Shown: positions 15,350-23,577 of the stretch, in pieces
Layout of the letters: each line of letters begins with the position of its first letter
Numbering within the stretch: position 1 is the stretch's first letter
Source of the DNA: CAZSVI01 sp964610205
Lineage (GTDB): Bacteria; Bacillota; Clostridia; DSM-8532
NCBI GenBank assembly: GCA_964610205.1
Contig: CAZSVI010000048.1
Coordinates: forward strand, 1 to 26,041
DNA length: 26,041 bases
Direction of reading: 5' to 3'
Notes under the pieces: generated by a model
What the model was told of the DNA's origin: nothing
Database searches by the model: none
Seen by the model: only the letters and a program-made list of their open reading frames with translations
Translations under genes and position numbers: made by a program

Positions 15350-16063
15350 ATGGAAAGCAATAGTTTTAGCAGTAAGATATTAATTATTGATGATGAACGG
15401 GATTTGTGCGACCTCCTTGAAGTATATCTGGTAAAAGAGGGGTTTCATTCCGTTTATAAAGCGTATGCGGGCAAGGATGGAATTCAATGCTGTAGGCAGG
15501 AGAATCCCGACATAATTGTTCTTGATATCATGCTGCCTGATATGGATGGCTTTGAGGTTTGCAGAAGGCTCAGGGAGTTTACTTATGAGCCCATCCTGTT
15601 CCTTTCGGCCAGGGAAGAGGAAGTGGACAAAATTCTGGGGCTTGGAATAGGCGGGGATGATTATATTACCAAGCCCTTCAGCCCGAAGGAGGTAGTCTTC
15701 AGGATACGGGCACAACTCAGGAGAAAGCAGTATATGGATAACGGAACGGCAGGGCGGGTTCTGAAGTTCGGCAAGATCCGTGTCAATGTGGCGGATAAAG
15801 AGGTTACAAAAGATGGGCATCCGGTCGTTCTCACCGCAAAAGAGCTGCAAATCCTGACACTCCTTGCCTGTCATCCCAACCGCATATTCAGTAAAAAGAA
15901 ATTGTATGAGAACATCTGGGGAGAAGAATACATAGGTGACGATAATACGATTATGGTACATATCCGGCATCTCCGCGAGAAACTGGAAAATGATCCGGGA
16001 AATCCGAAGTATATCCTTACAGTGAAGGGCCTTGGATATAAGCTTGCCGCAAAGGGTGAATAA
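15350..16063 (+). CDS. OmpR/PhoB-family response regulator
   Basis: This is a 237-residue two-domain regulator. The receiver domain has the acidic pair DDE near 14-16, the phosphoacceptor Asp59 in IIVLDIMLPDMDG, and Lys108 in YITKPF. The C-terminal winged helix shows LTAKELQILTLLACHPNRIFSK, the turn with LYENIWGEE, and DDNTIMVHIRHLREKLE with the closing TVKGLGYKL. The ATG at 15350 has GAGGTGG upstream. The frame remains open further 5' to 15263, but without a ribosome binding site. The kinase gene follows after one base. The direct repeats at 7990-8029 have the spacing this family binds, so autonomous control of the cluster is likely. Confidence 0.95.
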   Translation: MESNSFSSKILIIDDERDLCDLLEVYLVKEGFHSVYKAYAGKDGIQCCRQENPDIIVLDIMLPDMDGFEVCRRLREFTYEPILFLSAREEEVDKILGLGIGGDDYITKPFSPKEVVFRIRAQLRRKQYMDNGTAGRVLKFGKIRVNVADKEVTKDGHPVVLTAKELQILTLLACHPNRIFSKKKLYENIWGEEYIGDDNTIMVHIRHLREKLENDPGNPKYILTVKGLGYKLAAKGE

Positions 16064-16064
16064 T

Positions 16065-17573
16065 ATGAAATGGAAAATTACAATCCAATTTATGCTGGCG
16101 GTACTCGCCGTGAGTATTGTGTCAAACCTTATCAATGTTATTATGTCGATGTATTTTTCATATGAAGAGTATAGCAATACTCAGATTATCAGCGGACTTT
16201 TCTCAGCGGTAATTATGGAAAGTGAGCAGTTTTCTCCCGATGATCAAACCTGTATTACTTTTATTACGGATATGATAAATGAGGAAATTAATCCTATTGT
16301 GAGCACTGATTCAGTGAAGGATTCTTCTGAAACCGGGATATCCGGAATCAATATCTATAAAAAGATTATTCTAAGCCAGACCTTTATTAAAACCCTGACA
16401 AGCAAGGAAGGCTGGGTACAGGTGATTGACAGTCAAGGAAAAGAAGTTGAAAGCATCAACAAACCGGAAACCATAAAAACCTACTATACCCGTGGTGAAT
16501 TGGAGAAAGCGGCTGCCATCCCCATGAGGGTTCAGGAGTATGTAATAACCGTTGCCGCTTATGGGTCGGAAGAGTTCAACGATATGTCAATTGTTGTCGG
16601 TGTACCCAAACCGGATTTCAATATTAAAATTATGTCCGACAATCTGAATTACCTGCGCTATAAAGATATGAAACAAATCATTACCTCTGGGATAACATTA
16701 TTTATCGCACTGGTATTGGGTTATTTGTTTGCCGTAAGAATAAACCGGCCAGTTGTCCGGATGACGGATGGAATTACCGCAATGTCCAGAGGTGATTACG
16801 ATGTGGTTTTCCCCCGGGATAGCTTTTACAAGAAGGTATACGAAAGCTTGGACCATATGGCATCTGCTCTGAAATCCGGTGAAGCAGAACGTGAAAAGGT
16901 AGAGAAAATGAGGGAGGAATGGATCACCAACATATCCCACGACTTAAGAACGCCGTTATCCTCAATCAAAGGATATAGCGAACTGCTTTATGAAGCCGGG
17001 GACGAAATGTCTCTGGAGGATTTACAGAAATATATTGGGATACTCCTTGAAAAGTCTGCTTATATGGGTGCTTTGATTGACGATTTGAAGCTGACACAGA
17101 AGTTGAAAAATGATTTAATTCCCTTGAAAAAGGAAAAGGCAAATTTGGTGGATATATTTAGGGATATTGTTATTGGAATCCTCAACGATCCAAAATATGA
17201 AAACAGGAAGATATATTTTGAGCCGGATGGTGAAGAAGTCATGATGGAGTTCGATCAGTTGTTATTTAAAAGGGCACTAACAAATATCTTAATCAACGCG
17301 CTGGTTCACAATCCGGAAGAAACAGAAATCCGGGTATGTATACATATGAGCGATAGGGTAACCGTTGAAATAGAAGACAACGGAAAAGGGATCTCCGAAG
17401 AAAACAGGGAACGCCTTTTTGAAAGGTATTACAGAGGTACAAGCACGAATGAATCCTACGCCGGGTCAGGCCTGGGACTGGCGATTGCCCGGGAGATTAT
17501 TACGGTCCATGGAGGGAAAATCGGTTTGGAAAGCAAAACAGGTGAAGGAACCATAGTAAGGATATTTTTATAA
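16065..17573 (+). CDS. Membrane-bound sensor histidine kinase
   Basis: This 502-residue kinase has a first helix at about 7-29, an extracytoplasmic sensor of about 170 residues (31-203) and a second helix at 205-224. A HAMP linker to about 277 follows. The HisKA domain contains phosphoacceptor His292 in NISHDLRTPLSSIKGYSELL. The ATPase domain has the N box (ALTNILINALVHN), EIEDNGKGI, and GSGLGLAIAREIITVHGG. The sensor shows no motif that I recognise. The ATG at 16065 follows AAAGGGTG and lies one base after the regulator stop, so the two are co-translated. The stop codon is inside the terminator palindrome at 17565-17606. Confidence 0.95.
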   Translation: MKWKITIQFMLAVLAVSIVSNLINVIMSMYFSYEEYSNTQIISGLFSAVIMESEQFSPDDQTCITFITDMINEEINPIVSTDSVKDSSETGISGINIYKKIILSQTFIKTLTSKEGWVQVIDSQGKEVESINKPETIKTYYTRGELEKAAAIPMRVQEYVITVAAYGSEEFNDMSIVVGVPKPDFNIKIMSDNLNYLRYKDMKQIITSGITLFIALVLGYLFAVRINRPVVRMTDGITAMSRGDYDVVFPRDSFYKKVYESLDHMASALKSGEAEREKVEKMREEWITNISHDLRTPLSSIKGYSELLYEAGDEMSLEDLQKYIGILLEKSAYMGALIDDLKLTQKLKNDLIPLKKEKANLVDIFRDIVIGILNDPKYENRKIYFEPDGEEVMMEFDQLLFKRALTNILINALVHNPEETEIRVCIHMSDRVTVEIEDNGKGISEENRERLFERYYRGTSTNESYAGSGLGLAIAREIITVHGGKIGLESKTGEGTIVRIFL

Positions 17574-17606
17574 CAAGGCAAGCAATTGCTTGCCTTGTTA
17601 TAAAAA
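17565..17606. terminator. Perfect 42-bp palindrome, bidirectional terminator
   Basis: The two 21-bp halves, centred between 17585 and 17586, are exact reverse complements. The core is AACAAGGCAAGCAA and its complement, flanked by five T on the left and five A on the right. Read from either strand, a strong stem is followed by a run of T. It lies between the kinase gene (stop at 17571-17573, inside it) and the convergent phosphatase gene ending at 17613. Confidence 0.85.
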
Positions 17607-17612
17607 ATGTTA

Positions 17613-18440
17613 TCAAAGCTTACGGTTTTCCCATTTCCCATTATTCAAATCCCATACTTCATCATAACCTGCCGATTTTATATCCTCTTTTGCCTGGTCG
17701 AAATAAAAGTCAAGATTTTCGGGTTTATGGGCATCAGAGCTTAGAACTATGGGGATGTTCCATTTTTTCATCTCTTTAATAATCCATAAGGAAGGGTAGA
17801 CGTTATCCGTATATCCTCTTGCAATACCGCCTGTATTCACCTCCACAATAACATTATATGAGGAGATTTTGCGGACAACATCCTTAACAAGATTAACATA
17901 CCATGCATCGGTTTCATTAAAGTATTTTTGGTTTGTATTATTCTTTTTTACAAGATCCAGGTGAGCCAGTATATCAATGCGGTTATTTTGAAGCATTTCA
18001 AGTACGGTTTCGTAATACCGTGATACAAGCTTTTTAATACTTGAATTTGAACAAATTTCAAATGTTTTTTGAAATTCAGTGATATTGCCGTCAATACTGA
18101 AATACTCTCTGTGAATACCATCGTTTATTAAATGTACTGCGCCAATGATATAATCCAGGTCATACCTTTTAAATATCGTACTTGTATCCCCGGAAAGATA
18201 ATCAATCTCCATACCTTTATATATTTGTATAAGGTTAGTATACTTGCTCTTCAAATAATCAATCGTTTCAAGATAGTTCCCTGTATCTTCATTACGCATT
18301 GTCCATTCTGTAAAGGGAATCGGCCCGTGAGATGAAAAGCCCAGCGTTGAAAAATCCTTTTTCAATGCCTGCAATACATATTCTTCGGGCTGACCGGACC
18401 CATCGCAGAAGCAGCAGTGTGTATGGTAGTTTGATATCAT
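17613..18440 (-). CDS. PHP-domain phosphatase (histidinol-phosphatase HisK/HisJ family)
   Basis: This 275-residue metal-dependent phosphoesterase shows the PHP metal ligands in order: HTH at 6-8, SSHGP with His38, GMEID with Glu79, GAVH with His103, AHLD with His160 and SSDAH with Asp236 and His238. Length and motif order fit PHP-type histidinol-phosphatase (histidinol phosphate to histidinol, histidine synthesis). No other his gene is near and PHP proteins act on other phosphoesters too, so the substrate is open. The ATG at 18440 has GGGGAGGG five bases before. An upstream in-frame TTG at 18455 overlaps that ribosome binding site and is not used. It is second in a leftward pair with the HAD gene, 24 bp apart. 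Confidence 0.85.
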   Translation of the reverse strand: MISNYHTHCCFCDGSGQPEEYVLQALKKDFSTLGFSSHGPIPFTEWTMRNEDTGNYLETIDYLKSKYTNLIQIYKGMEIDYLSGDTSTIFKRYDLDYIIGAVHLINDGIHREYFSIDGNITEFQKTFEICSNSSIKKLVSRYYETVLEMLQNNRIDILAHLDLVKKNNTNQKYFNETDAWYVNLVKDVVRKISSYNVIVEVNTGGIARGYTDNVYPSLWIIKEMKKWNIPIVLSSDAHKPENLDFYFDQAKEDIKSAGYDEVWDLNNGKWENRKL

Positions 18441-18464
18441 ATAAACCCTCCCCAAATCAAATCC

Positions 18465-19145
18465 CTACAGTAAATTATGATTTTTGGGTGAGACCAAATC
18501 TTTTAGTATATTACAGCTCAATTCATTGAAGTCCGGAATTACCATGTCGGCTGAGGAAAGATCCTGGTCTCCCGAACCTGAATTCTGATAACCGATACAT
18601 TTTATTCCCGCAGCTTTTGCCGACAAAACCCCATTTTTAGAATCTTCTATAACAATACAATTTTGCGGGGCAATTCCGGCCTGCCGACAGACAGCGTTAA
18701 AAATATCGGGGGCGGGTTTTCCATTTTCAACATCATCTCCGCTTAAAATAAACGTATAGTATTTTTTCAAGTCAAACATTCCGAGTATTACTTCTATTAG
18801 CTCTATACAGGAAGATGAGGCGAGTGCAAGAATAATTCCGTTTCCGTGCAGTTCCCTGATTAGTTCAACAATACCCCGCATCGGTTTTAAATTCTGTTCG
18901 GATTTTAAACAGGCGGTAAACTCCGAATTTTCCATTTCAACAAGAATTTTAACAGGATGCTCGACAAAATGATTTTGTTTTATTTCAGCCCACATTTCAG
19001 TTGTTTTAGTTCCTATATAACTTGATCTTTCCTCCTCGGATATATCAAGTCCCAGTTTTTTAAACAGTTTCATTTCTACATAGTGATATATTCGTTCACT
19101 GTCAATAATGACCCCATCCATATCAAAAATGACCATTTTAAGCAC
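18465..19145 (-). CDS. HAD-superfamily hydrolase (beta-phosphoglucomutase/phosphatase-like)
   Basis: This 226-residue cytoplasmic protein has all four HAD motifs: FDMDGVIIDSE with nucleophile Asp8 and acid/base Asp10, the motif II serines in LALASSS near 108-112, Lys143 in NGKPAPDIF, and VIEDSKNG with Glu167 and Asp168. The alpha-helical cap between residues 17 and 85 is the C1 type found in phosphoglycolate phosphatase, DOG phosphatase and beta-phosphoglucomutase. The exact substrate cannot be read. The GTG start at 19145 has GGAGG eight bases upstream. It is transcribed from the promoter at 19266-19294 together with the PHP phosphatase gene. Confidence 0.88.
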   Translation of the reverse strand: MLKMVIFDMDGVIIDSERIYHYVEMKLFKKLGLDISEEERSSYIGTKTTEMWAEIKQNHFVEHPVKILVEMENSEFTACLKSEQNLKPMRGIVELIRELHGNGIILALASSSCIELIEVILGMFDLKKYYTFILSGDDVENGKPAPDIFNAVCRQAGIAPQNCIVIEDSKNGVLSAKAAGIKCIGYQNSGSGDQDLSSADMVIPDFNELSCNILKDLVSPKNHNLL

Positions 19146-19265
19146 TGTTTATCCTCCGGTGGAATTTCGGTACGCTGCCGTGCGGGTTGCTTTTTACTGA
19201 ACGGAATTTAATAATAAATCATATAAACTAACATGATTAAAAAATTAAATGTTCCCATATGCCGC

Positions 19266-19294
19266 ATTATATCTTATTTTACTTTTTACATCAA
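19266..19294 (-). promoter_or_regulatory. σA promoter of the HAD-PHP operon
   Basis: On the minus strand, TTGATG (19294-19289), a 17-bp spacer and a perfect TATAAT (19271-19266) form a strong promoter. The transcript would carry a leader of about 110 bases before the GTG at 19145. No known riboswitch pattern was recognised in that leader. Confidence 0.7.
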
Positions 19295-19341
19295 CTTAAG
19301 TTTTGAATAATGAAAAACTGTTTCAAGAAAAATTTTTTGGC

Positions 19342-19368
19342 TAATTATATTATTATATATGACGATAT
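19342..19368 (+). promoter_or_regulatory. σD-like (flagellar sigma) promoter of the chemotaxis gene
   Basis: TAAT (19342-19345), a 15-bp spacer and GACGATAT (19361-19368) match the motility sigma factor pattern TAAA-N15-GCCGATAT at 10 of 12 positions. It lies about 72 bp before the chemotaxis receptor start. The region is AT-rich, so some chance similarity is possible. Confidence 0.5.
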
Positions 19369-19440
19369 TATAAATAGATTACATAATAATCTAGTCCTGA
19401 AATATATTATTCAGATAATTTAAAAAAGGAATGTGTTAGA

Positions 19441-21546
19441 ATGAATTCATTAAAAGCAAGTTTTATGAAATCAGTTAAAGCAGTTCAATTTAAAACGATC
19501 AAATCAAAGCTCCTTTCGGCTTTTCTTATTACTATTGTTCCGGTAATAATACTGGGAATCGTATCATACAATATTGCGGCAAAAGCTTTGGAGAGCAAAG
19601 AAAGGGAAGCGGCAAGAAGCACAATGGAACAAGCGGTTAATTATCTGGAGCTTATGTTAAGTAATGTAGAGTCATTCTCCATGCAATTGCTTAACAATTC
19701 AGACATACAGAATTTTATCAAAGCAGAGAATAAAAACACCTATGAATGGATAGAAGCCAGAAGAAAAGCTGAACAGGTCATTAATAACATGATGTTCAGC
19801 AACGAAGATATATCCGATGTTTCAATAATAGCAAATAAGGGCTCGTCTATAGCAACAGGTACTTATAGTGTTAACAATATGGAAATCAGCAATCTTGAAG
19901 AAGAGCCGCTTACCCAAAAAATAATTGAAGGTAAAGGAATGGTTGTTTATGCCGGAATTCATGAAATACTGGATACAAAGGCAAATACCCAGAAAAAGAA
20001 ATATGCCCTGACTGTGGCCCGCTTATTAAAAAGTACAGGTACTCTTTCAACACTAGGCATTATCTATGTAGACCTTAATGAGCGAACCATAACCGATATG
20101 TTAAACCAATTGGCTGAAGGGAATAAAGGAGAATATCATTTAATCAGCCCTGAGGGAAGGATTATTTCATCAAACTCAGGACATGAAGCATCAGTTGAAA
20201 ATCAGGAAGAAGTTCTCACGAATCATGATTTTATTAAACCGCTGTTTGAAGAAGGGAGTGCAAACGAAGGTTTTAGCCTGATTGACTACAGGGATGGTAA
20301 ATATTTTATTACTTACAGGTTCATTGGGGAAACGGATTTTTTGCTTGTTTCTCTGGTTCCGGAGCATTTATTGCTTGAAGCCTCCCGTTCCATCCAGATA
20401 TGGACAATAATACTGGTTTTATTAGGTGCGGCTTTTGCCATAATCATAGGCTTGTACATATCAATGAGTATGGGAAGAACAATTAACAGAACCATTAATA
20501 CAGCCAGAATGGCGGCTTCAGGTGATCTTTCGGGGGAGCTTTCATCAAGAAGAAAAGATGAACTTGGACTTTTGGCGTCAAGCATAAATACAATGGTTTC
20601 CAATACAAGAGAACTGATAGAAAACACGATTGATATTTCTTACAAGGTTTCGGAATCAGCTTCAACGGTATCCAATACAACACAACAGGTATCGGAGGCA
20701 TCACGTGAGATAACCCGTGCCGTACAGGAAATAGCAAGAGGCGCCAGTGACCAGGCAAGTGACGCGGAAGAGAGCGTGAACCGGATGGATCAGCTTGCTG
20801 CCAGGATAAACAAAGTTTCTGATGTGACTGAAGAAATTGAGAATTTGTCAAATAACGCTTTGCTTCGCACTCAGAATGGCTTGTCATCGGTAGAGGAATT
20901 GGAACGAAAAACAAATGAAACCACTGAAAATACAAAAGCGATTTTTAATGATATTGAAATTCTTGGCTCTCATTCAAAATCAATAGGTAAAATTGTCGGA
21001 GTGATTAACAGTATTGCGGATCAAACCAACCTTCTTGCACTAAATGCCGCTATTGAAGCTGCAAGAGCAGGTGAATCGGGGCGTGGATTTGCCGTAGTGG
21101 CCGATGAGGTGCGCAAGCTGGCCGAACAATCGATGGCTGCAACACGGGAAATAGCCGTAATTATAAAAGATACTCAGCAGCAGACAGATAAAACCGTACA
21201 GCGTTCCATTGCTACCGAAGAAATTTTGAAATCGCAGAATAAAGCTCTCGGCAGTACAATTAATGCATTCAATACAATAGCTTCCTCAATGGCTGAACTG
21301 GAAAAGCGGATTAAGGAAATAAAAGATGGGGTTTATGAAATGAATACATATAAGGAAGATGCCCTGGTATCCATACAGAGTATATCTTCTGTCTCGGAAG
21401 AAACGGCTGCGTCATCACAGGAGGTAAATGCATCAACTCAGGAGCAGATGGCTAGTATTGAGCATCTGGTAACCTTGGCATACCAGTTGGGAGAAGTTGC
21501 TCAAAAAATGATGGACTCAATAAGTACATTTAAAACGAAGAAATAA
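19441..21546 (+). CDS. Methyl-accepting chemotaxis protein
   Basis: This is a 701-residue transmembrane receptor. The first helix is at about 24-45 and the extracytoplasmic ligand domain at about 46-318, of the double-Cache type by size and by features such as RRKAEQVINNMMFSNEDISDV and the HLISPEGRIISS segment. The second helix is at about 319-342, followed by a HAMP domain (GRTINRTINTARMAASGDLSGEL). The cytoplasmic signalling hairpin has the invariant tip around 514-563 (DQTNLLALNAAIEAARAGE and FAVVADEVRKLAEQS), which binds CheA/CheW. No CheR-type terminal pentapeptide is present. The gene stands alone, with a likely σD promoter in front and a terminator behind. AAAAAAGGAATG precedes the ATG. 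The ligand is unknown. Confidence 0.95.
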   Translation: MNSLKASFMKSVKAVQFKTIKSKLLSAFLITIVPVIILGIVSYNIAAKALESKEREAARSTMEQAVNYLELMLSNVESFSMQLLNNSDIQNFIKAENKNTYEWIEARRKAEQVINNMMFSNEDISDVSIIANKGSSIATGTYSVNNMEISNLEEEPLTQKIIEGKGMVVYAGIHEILDTKANTQKKKYALTVARLLKSTGTLSTLGIIYVDLNERTITDMLNQLAEGNKGEYHLISPEGRIISSNSGHEASVENQEEVLTNHDFIKPLFEEGSANEGFSLIDYRDGKYFITYRFIGETDFLLVSLVPEHLLLEASRSIQIWTIILVLLGAAFAIIIGLYISMSMGRTINRTINTARMAASGDLSGELSSRRKDELGLLASSINTMVSNTRELIENTIDISYKVSESASTVSNTTQQVSEASREITRAVQEIARGASDQASDAEESVNRMDQLAARINKVSDVTEEIENLSNNALLRTQNGLSSVEELERKTNETTENTKAIFNDIEILGSHSKSIGKIVGVINSIADQTNLLALNAAIEAARAGESGRGFAVVADEVRKLAEQSMAATREIAVIIKDTQQQTDKTVQRSIATEEILKSQNKALGSTINAFNTIASSMAELEKRIKEIKDGVYEMNTYKEDALVSIQSISSVSEETAASSQEVNASTQEQMASIEHLVTLAYQLGEVAQKMMDSISTFKTKK

Positions 21547-21644
21547 CAGTATACGTATTAGAATGTTTAAACCGGGGATAATCCTTAAAATACAGGGTAA
21601 CCTTATAAAAAAATGATTAAAATAAAAAATATATGTATTTTCAG

Positions 21645-21677
21645 GATAAAAGACACCGTAACAGGTGTCTTTTTATC
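21645..21677 (+). terminator. Rho-independent terminator after the chemotaxis gene
   Basis: GATAAAAGACACC (21645-21657) pairs with GGTGTCTTTTTATC (21664-21677) around a 6-base loop, giving a stem of 13 bp with a T-run on the 3' side. Confidence 0.8.
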
Positions 21678-21787
21678 TTTGGTTTACGATAACTCCGAAG
21701 TTATACAGCCCCGAAACATTGAATAAAAATTTTGGGATATTGTTTTTTCAAAGACATATGATTAACTTGAATAGAAGCTGAACTCTG

Positions 21788-21859
21788 TTTGTTACATCGA
21801 ATAAGGTTGGCGCTTTAGCATTCAAGTTTTGGCGCGTAATTACCGCAAGCGCTTATTGA
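21788..21859 (+). repeat. Dispersed intergenic repeat, copy C
   Basis: This copy shares TAAGGT-GGCG-TTTAGC with the copy at 24476-24552, and GTTTTGG followed by TTA-CGC-AG--CTTATTGA with the copy at 15107-15200. GCGCTT (21810-21815) can pair with AAGCGC (21847-21852). The matching positions in the 24476 copy read GCGTTT and AAACGC, a compensatory change. Its end runs directly into the AAGGAG of the next gene. It occupies the second part of the 325-bp gap that also holds the terminator at 21645-21677. Confidence 0.55.
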
Positions 21860-21871
21860 AGGAGCCATTTT

Positions 21872-22513
21872 ATGGACAGTAAAAAAGACGAGAAATATCT
21901 CAATACAGCTATGGTAATTAAAAGCTGCAGCGAATGTCTTGAGACGGTATTTTGCAGAGGTCCTCTTCCTGTCTGGCTACCGGTGGTTATATCCTGCACC
22001 AGGATCATTTTTCATATTGAGAGCAAATTCAAGCTGCCGGTTTCAGCAAATGAAATCATAAGATGCAATTCAGATATTAATATATATGAATGCAAATTAT
22101 TGGATACCGGTAATTGTAATGCGGGTAAAATTTTTTTTAGCGGATATATCAAAGAAAGCATAGAATTCTCTGAGTATAGTGACAGTAATACTGACGAAGC
22201 CGCTAAAAAAGTCCGTTTTACTTCAGTAAAACTTCCCTTTGATTGTTTCTCCGATATAGAATACTATTTCCCGCCCAGATGTAAAAAAAACGGCAAGATT
22301 CATCCGGTGGAGCTGAATGCTGGTATATTTACAATGGAAAACGGTATTAAATATGAGGGGAAATATGATAATCCGGACTTTTTACAGTGCGAATTGCTGG
22401 ATATAAAGGTTCAGGATACTGGTTTTAAACAATTTGGGCAAGGGGAAGTGAACGGACATTTGATTGTATCCATTTCTTTTCTTCTGACACAAAAGCAATT
22501 GATAAATATATAA
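21872..22513 (+). CDS. CsxC/SPOCS-like spore-surface protein, paralogue 1
   Basis: This 213-residue soluble protein has no signal peptide. Residues about 65-135 (IIRCNSDINIYECKLLDTG, KIFFSGYIKESIEFSEY, VRFTSVKLPFDCFSDIEYYF) follow the pattern of DUF3794/SPOCS-type domains as found in CsxC-like exosporium proteins and SipL. The pattern is a short beta segment ending in C-K-L, then an F-x-SGYI-x-x-x-IE-x hairpin, then V-x-V-x-PF-x-C. The C-terminal part returns to a second short QCELLDIKV segment and ends in LLTQKQLINI. The family assignment is from motif memory. AAGGAG lies eight bases before the ATG. It shares architecture with the next gene, so the two probably arose by duplication. A role on the spore surface is inferred from the family. 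Confidence 0.6.
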   Translation: MDSKKDEKYLNTAMVIKSCSECLETVFCRGPLPVWLPVVISCTRIIFHIESKFKLPVSANEIIRCNSDINIYECKLLDTGNCNAGKIFFSGYIKESIEFSEYSDSNTDEAAKKVRFTSVKLPFDCFSDIEYYFPPRCKKNGKIHPVELNAGIFTMENGIKYEGKYDNPDFLQCELLDIKVQDTGFKQFGQGEVNGHLIVSISFLLTQKQLINI

Positions 22514-22647
22514 CGAGGAACCTTGCAGATATATTGTTATCGGAATAATTTTTTCAGGACTTTCGTCACACATATTGGACTTGTACATATGATGTATTAG
22601 GAATATGGAACTGGTTCTTTATTCTATAAAATTTGGAGGTGTAATAA

Positions 22648-23412
22648 ATGGACTACGATGTCATAAAAGATTGTGGTGTGATAAAAGCCATCACACTACC
22701 GGAATGCTCTAGTATAATGGCCCAATCCAAAGGCTTGGACGGACCTGTTGTTGGGAAAATACCGGTAGTAATTGCAGAGCCTGTTGTACAGGTTGTTGTG
22801 GAAGCATGTATTGATTTACCGGAACCTGTGTTTGAAATAAAAAGGATCAAGAAAAACCTTTTTATTAACCAATGTAAACTTATAGACTTAGGGAGTCTGG
22901 GAAGAGGTAAGCTGTTCCTCAGCGGATATATTCGAAAAAACATTGAATACGCGACCCCTGATAAGTTATGCAAAAGAAACAGCGGAATCAGCGGAGATAT
23001 AAAGCACCTGACTGTAAATATACCTTTTACCTGCGTAACAGAAATAATCTATGCTGTTCGGCCCCAAATAATTTTCCAAGGCCCGGGGAAACAAGCTGCG
23101 TACAATCTTGATTGTAAAAAAGACTGCAATTGCGGCAAAGAAGAGAATATTGGACGCATGCCGTGTGAAGACATTTTTGAAATGGAAGAAACCTTTAATG
23201 AGCCGGTATTCTGTGAACTGGAAGAAGCAACATTCTTTGAAAGTGATATACACGATTGCTGCAGTCCAATTGCAGAAAACCTTCCGGGTGAAATCAAATT
23301 TGATAAGATTACTGAAAAAATTGTTCTTCTCATAAGGTTGAAGCTTCTGCAGAAACAGCAAGTGAATATAGGCATTGATGATAAGCGTGAAAAGCAAAAA
23401 AGGTATGTATAA
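22648..23412 (+). CDS. CsxC/SPOCS-like spore-surface protein, paralogue 2
   Basis: This is a 254-residue protein without signal peptide. A Val/Pro-rich N-terminal strand region (GKIPVVIAEPVVQVVVEACI) leads into FEIKRIKKNLFINQCKLIDL, KLFLSGYIRKNIEYA and HLTVNIPFTCVTEIIYA, the signature of CsxC-family/DUF3794-like proteins. An acidic, cysteine-containing stretch follows (about 150-215: CKKDCNCG, PCEDIFEMEE, DCC). The end, VLLIRLKLLQKQQVNI, matches the end of paralogue 1. Cysteines suggest disulphide cross-linking in a spore coat or exosporium layer, by analogy. GGAGGTG precedes the ATG. The 134-bp gap upstream contains no clear σA promoter, and a sporulation-sigma promoter could not be identified with confidence. 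Confidence 0.65.
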   Translation: MDYDVIKDCGVIKAITLPECSSIMAQSKGLDGPVVGKIPVVIAEPVVQVVVEACIDLPEPVFEIKRIKKNLFINQCKLIDLGSLGRGKLFLSGYIRKNIEYATPDKLCKRNSGISGDIKHLTVNIPFTCVTEIIYAVRPQIIFQGPGKQAAYNLDCKKDCNCGKEENIGRMPCEDIFEMEETFNEPVFCELEEATFFESDIHDCCSPIAENLPGEIKFDKITEKIVLLIRLKLLQKQQVNIGIDDKREKQKRYV

Positions 23413-23438
23413 CCGATATATTTCTCTTCAAAAATATT

Positions 23439-23467
23439 GCCCGGCTATAGTTGAGTGAAAGCCGGGC
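23439..23467 (+). terminator. Stem-loop terminator after the CsxC-like pair
   Basis: GCCCGGCT (23439-23446) pairs with AGCCGGGC (23460-23467) around a 13-base loop. The GC-rich stem is strong, but the following CTTGTCCTGTT has only scattered T, so termination may be partial. Confidence 0.6.
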
Positions 23468-23543
23468 CTTGTCCTGTTAATTGTAAAACAGAGTACTTCG
23501 GGCGTTAAGACTTCGGCAATAGATATATAGATAACGTATCGTA

Positions 23544-23571
23544 TTGACTTTGAAACTGACACAGTTATAAT
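23544..23571 (+). promoter_or_regulatory. σA promoter of the deoD-luxS-mtnN-ade operon
   Basis: TTGACT (23544-23549), a 16-bp spacer and a perfect TATAAT (23566-23571) lie about 180 bp before the deoD start. Confidence 0.65.
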
Positions 23572-23577
23572 AATAAT

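Noticed and set aside
15380..16177. Long open frame (265 codons) on the minus strand opposite the response regulator
   Set aside because: It lies fully antisense to clear regulator and kinase coding sequence, has no ribosome binding site and shows no recognisable domain.
20495..20935. 146-codon minus-strand frame within the chemotaxis gene
   Set aside because: It is antisense to the HAMP and signalling region, whose coding signature is unambiguous.
22560..22600. Possible sporulation σE/σK promoter before the second CsxC-like gene (CATATGAT near 22587)
   Set aside because: The spacing to any ATATT-like -35 element is too short and the -10 fits at only some positions.
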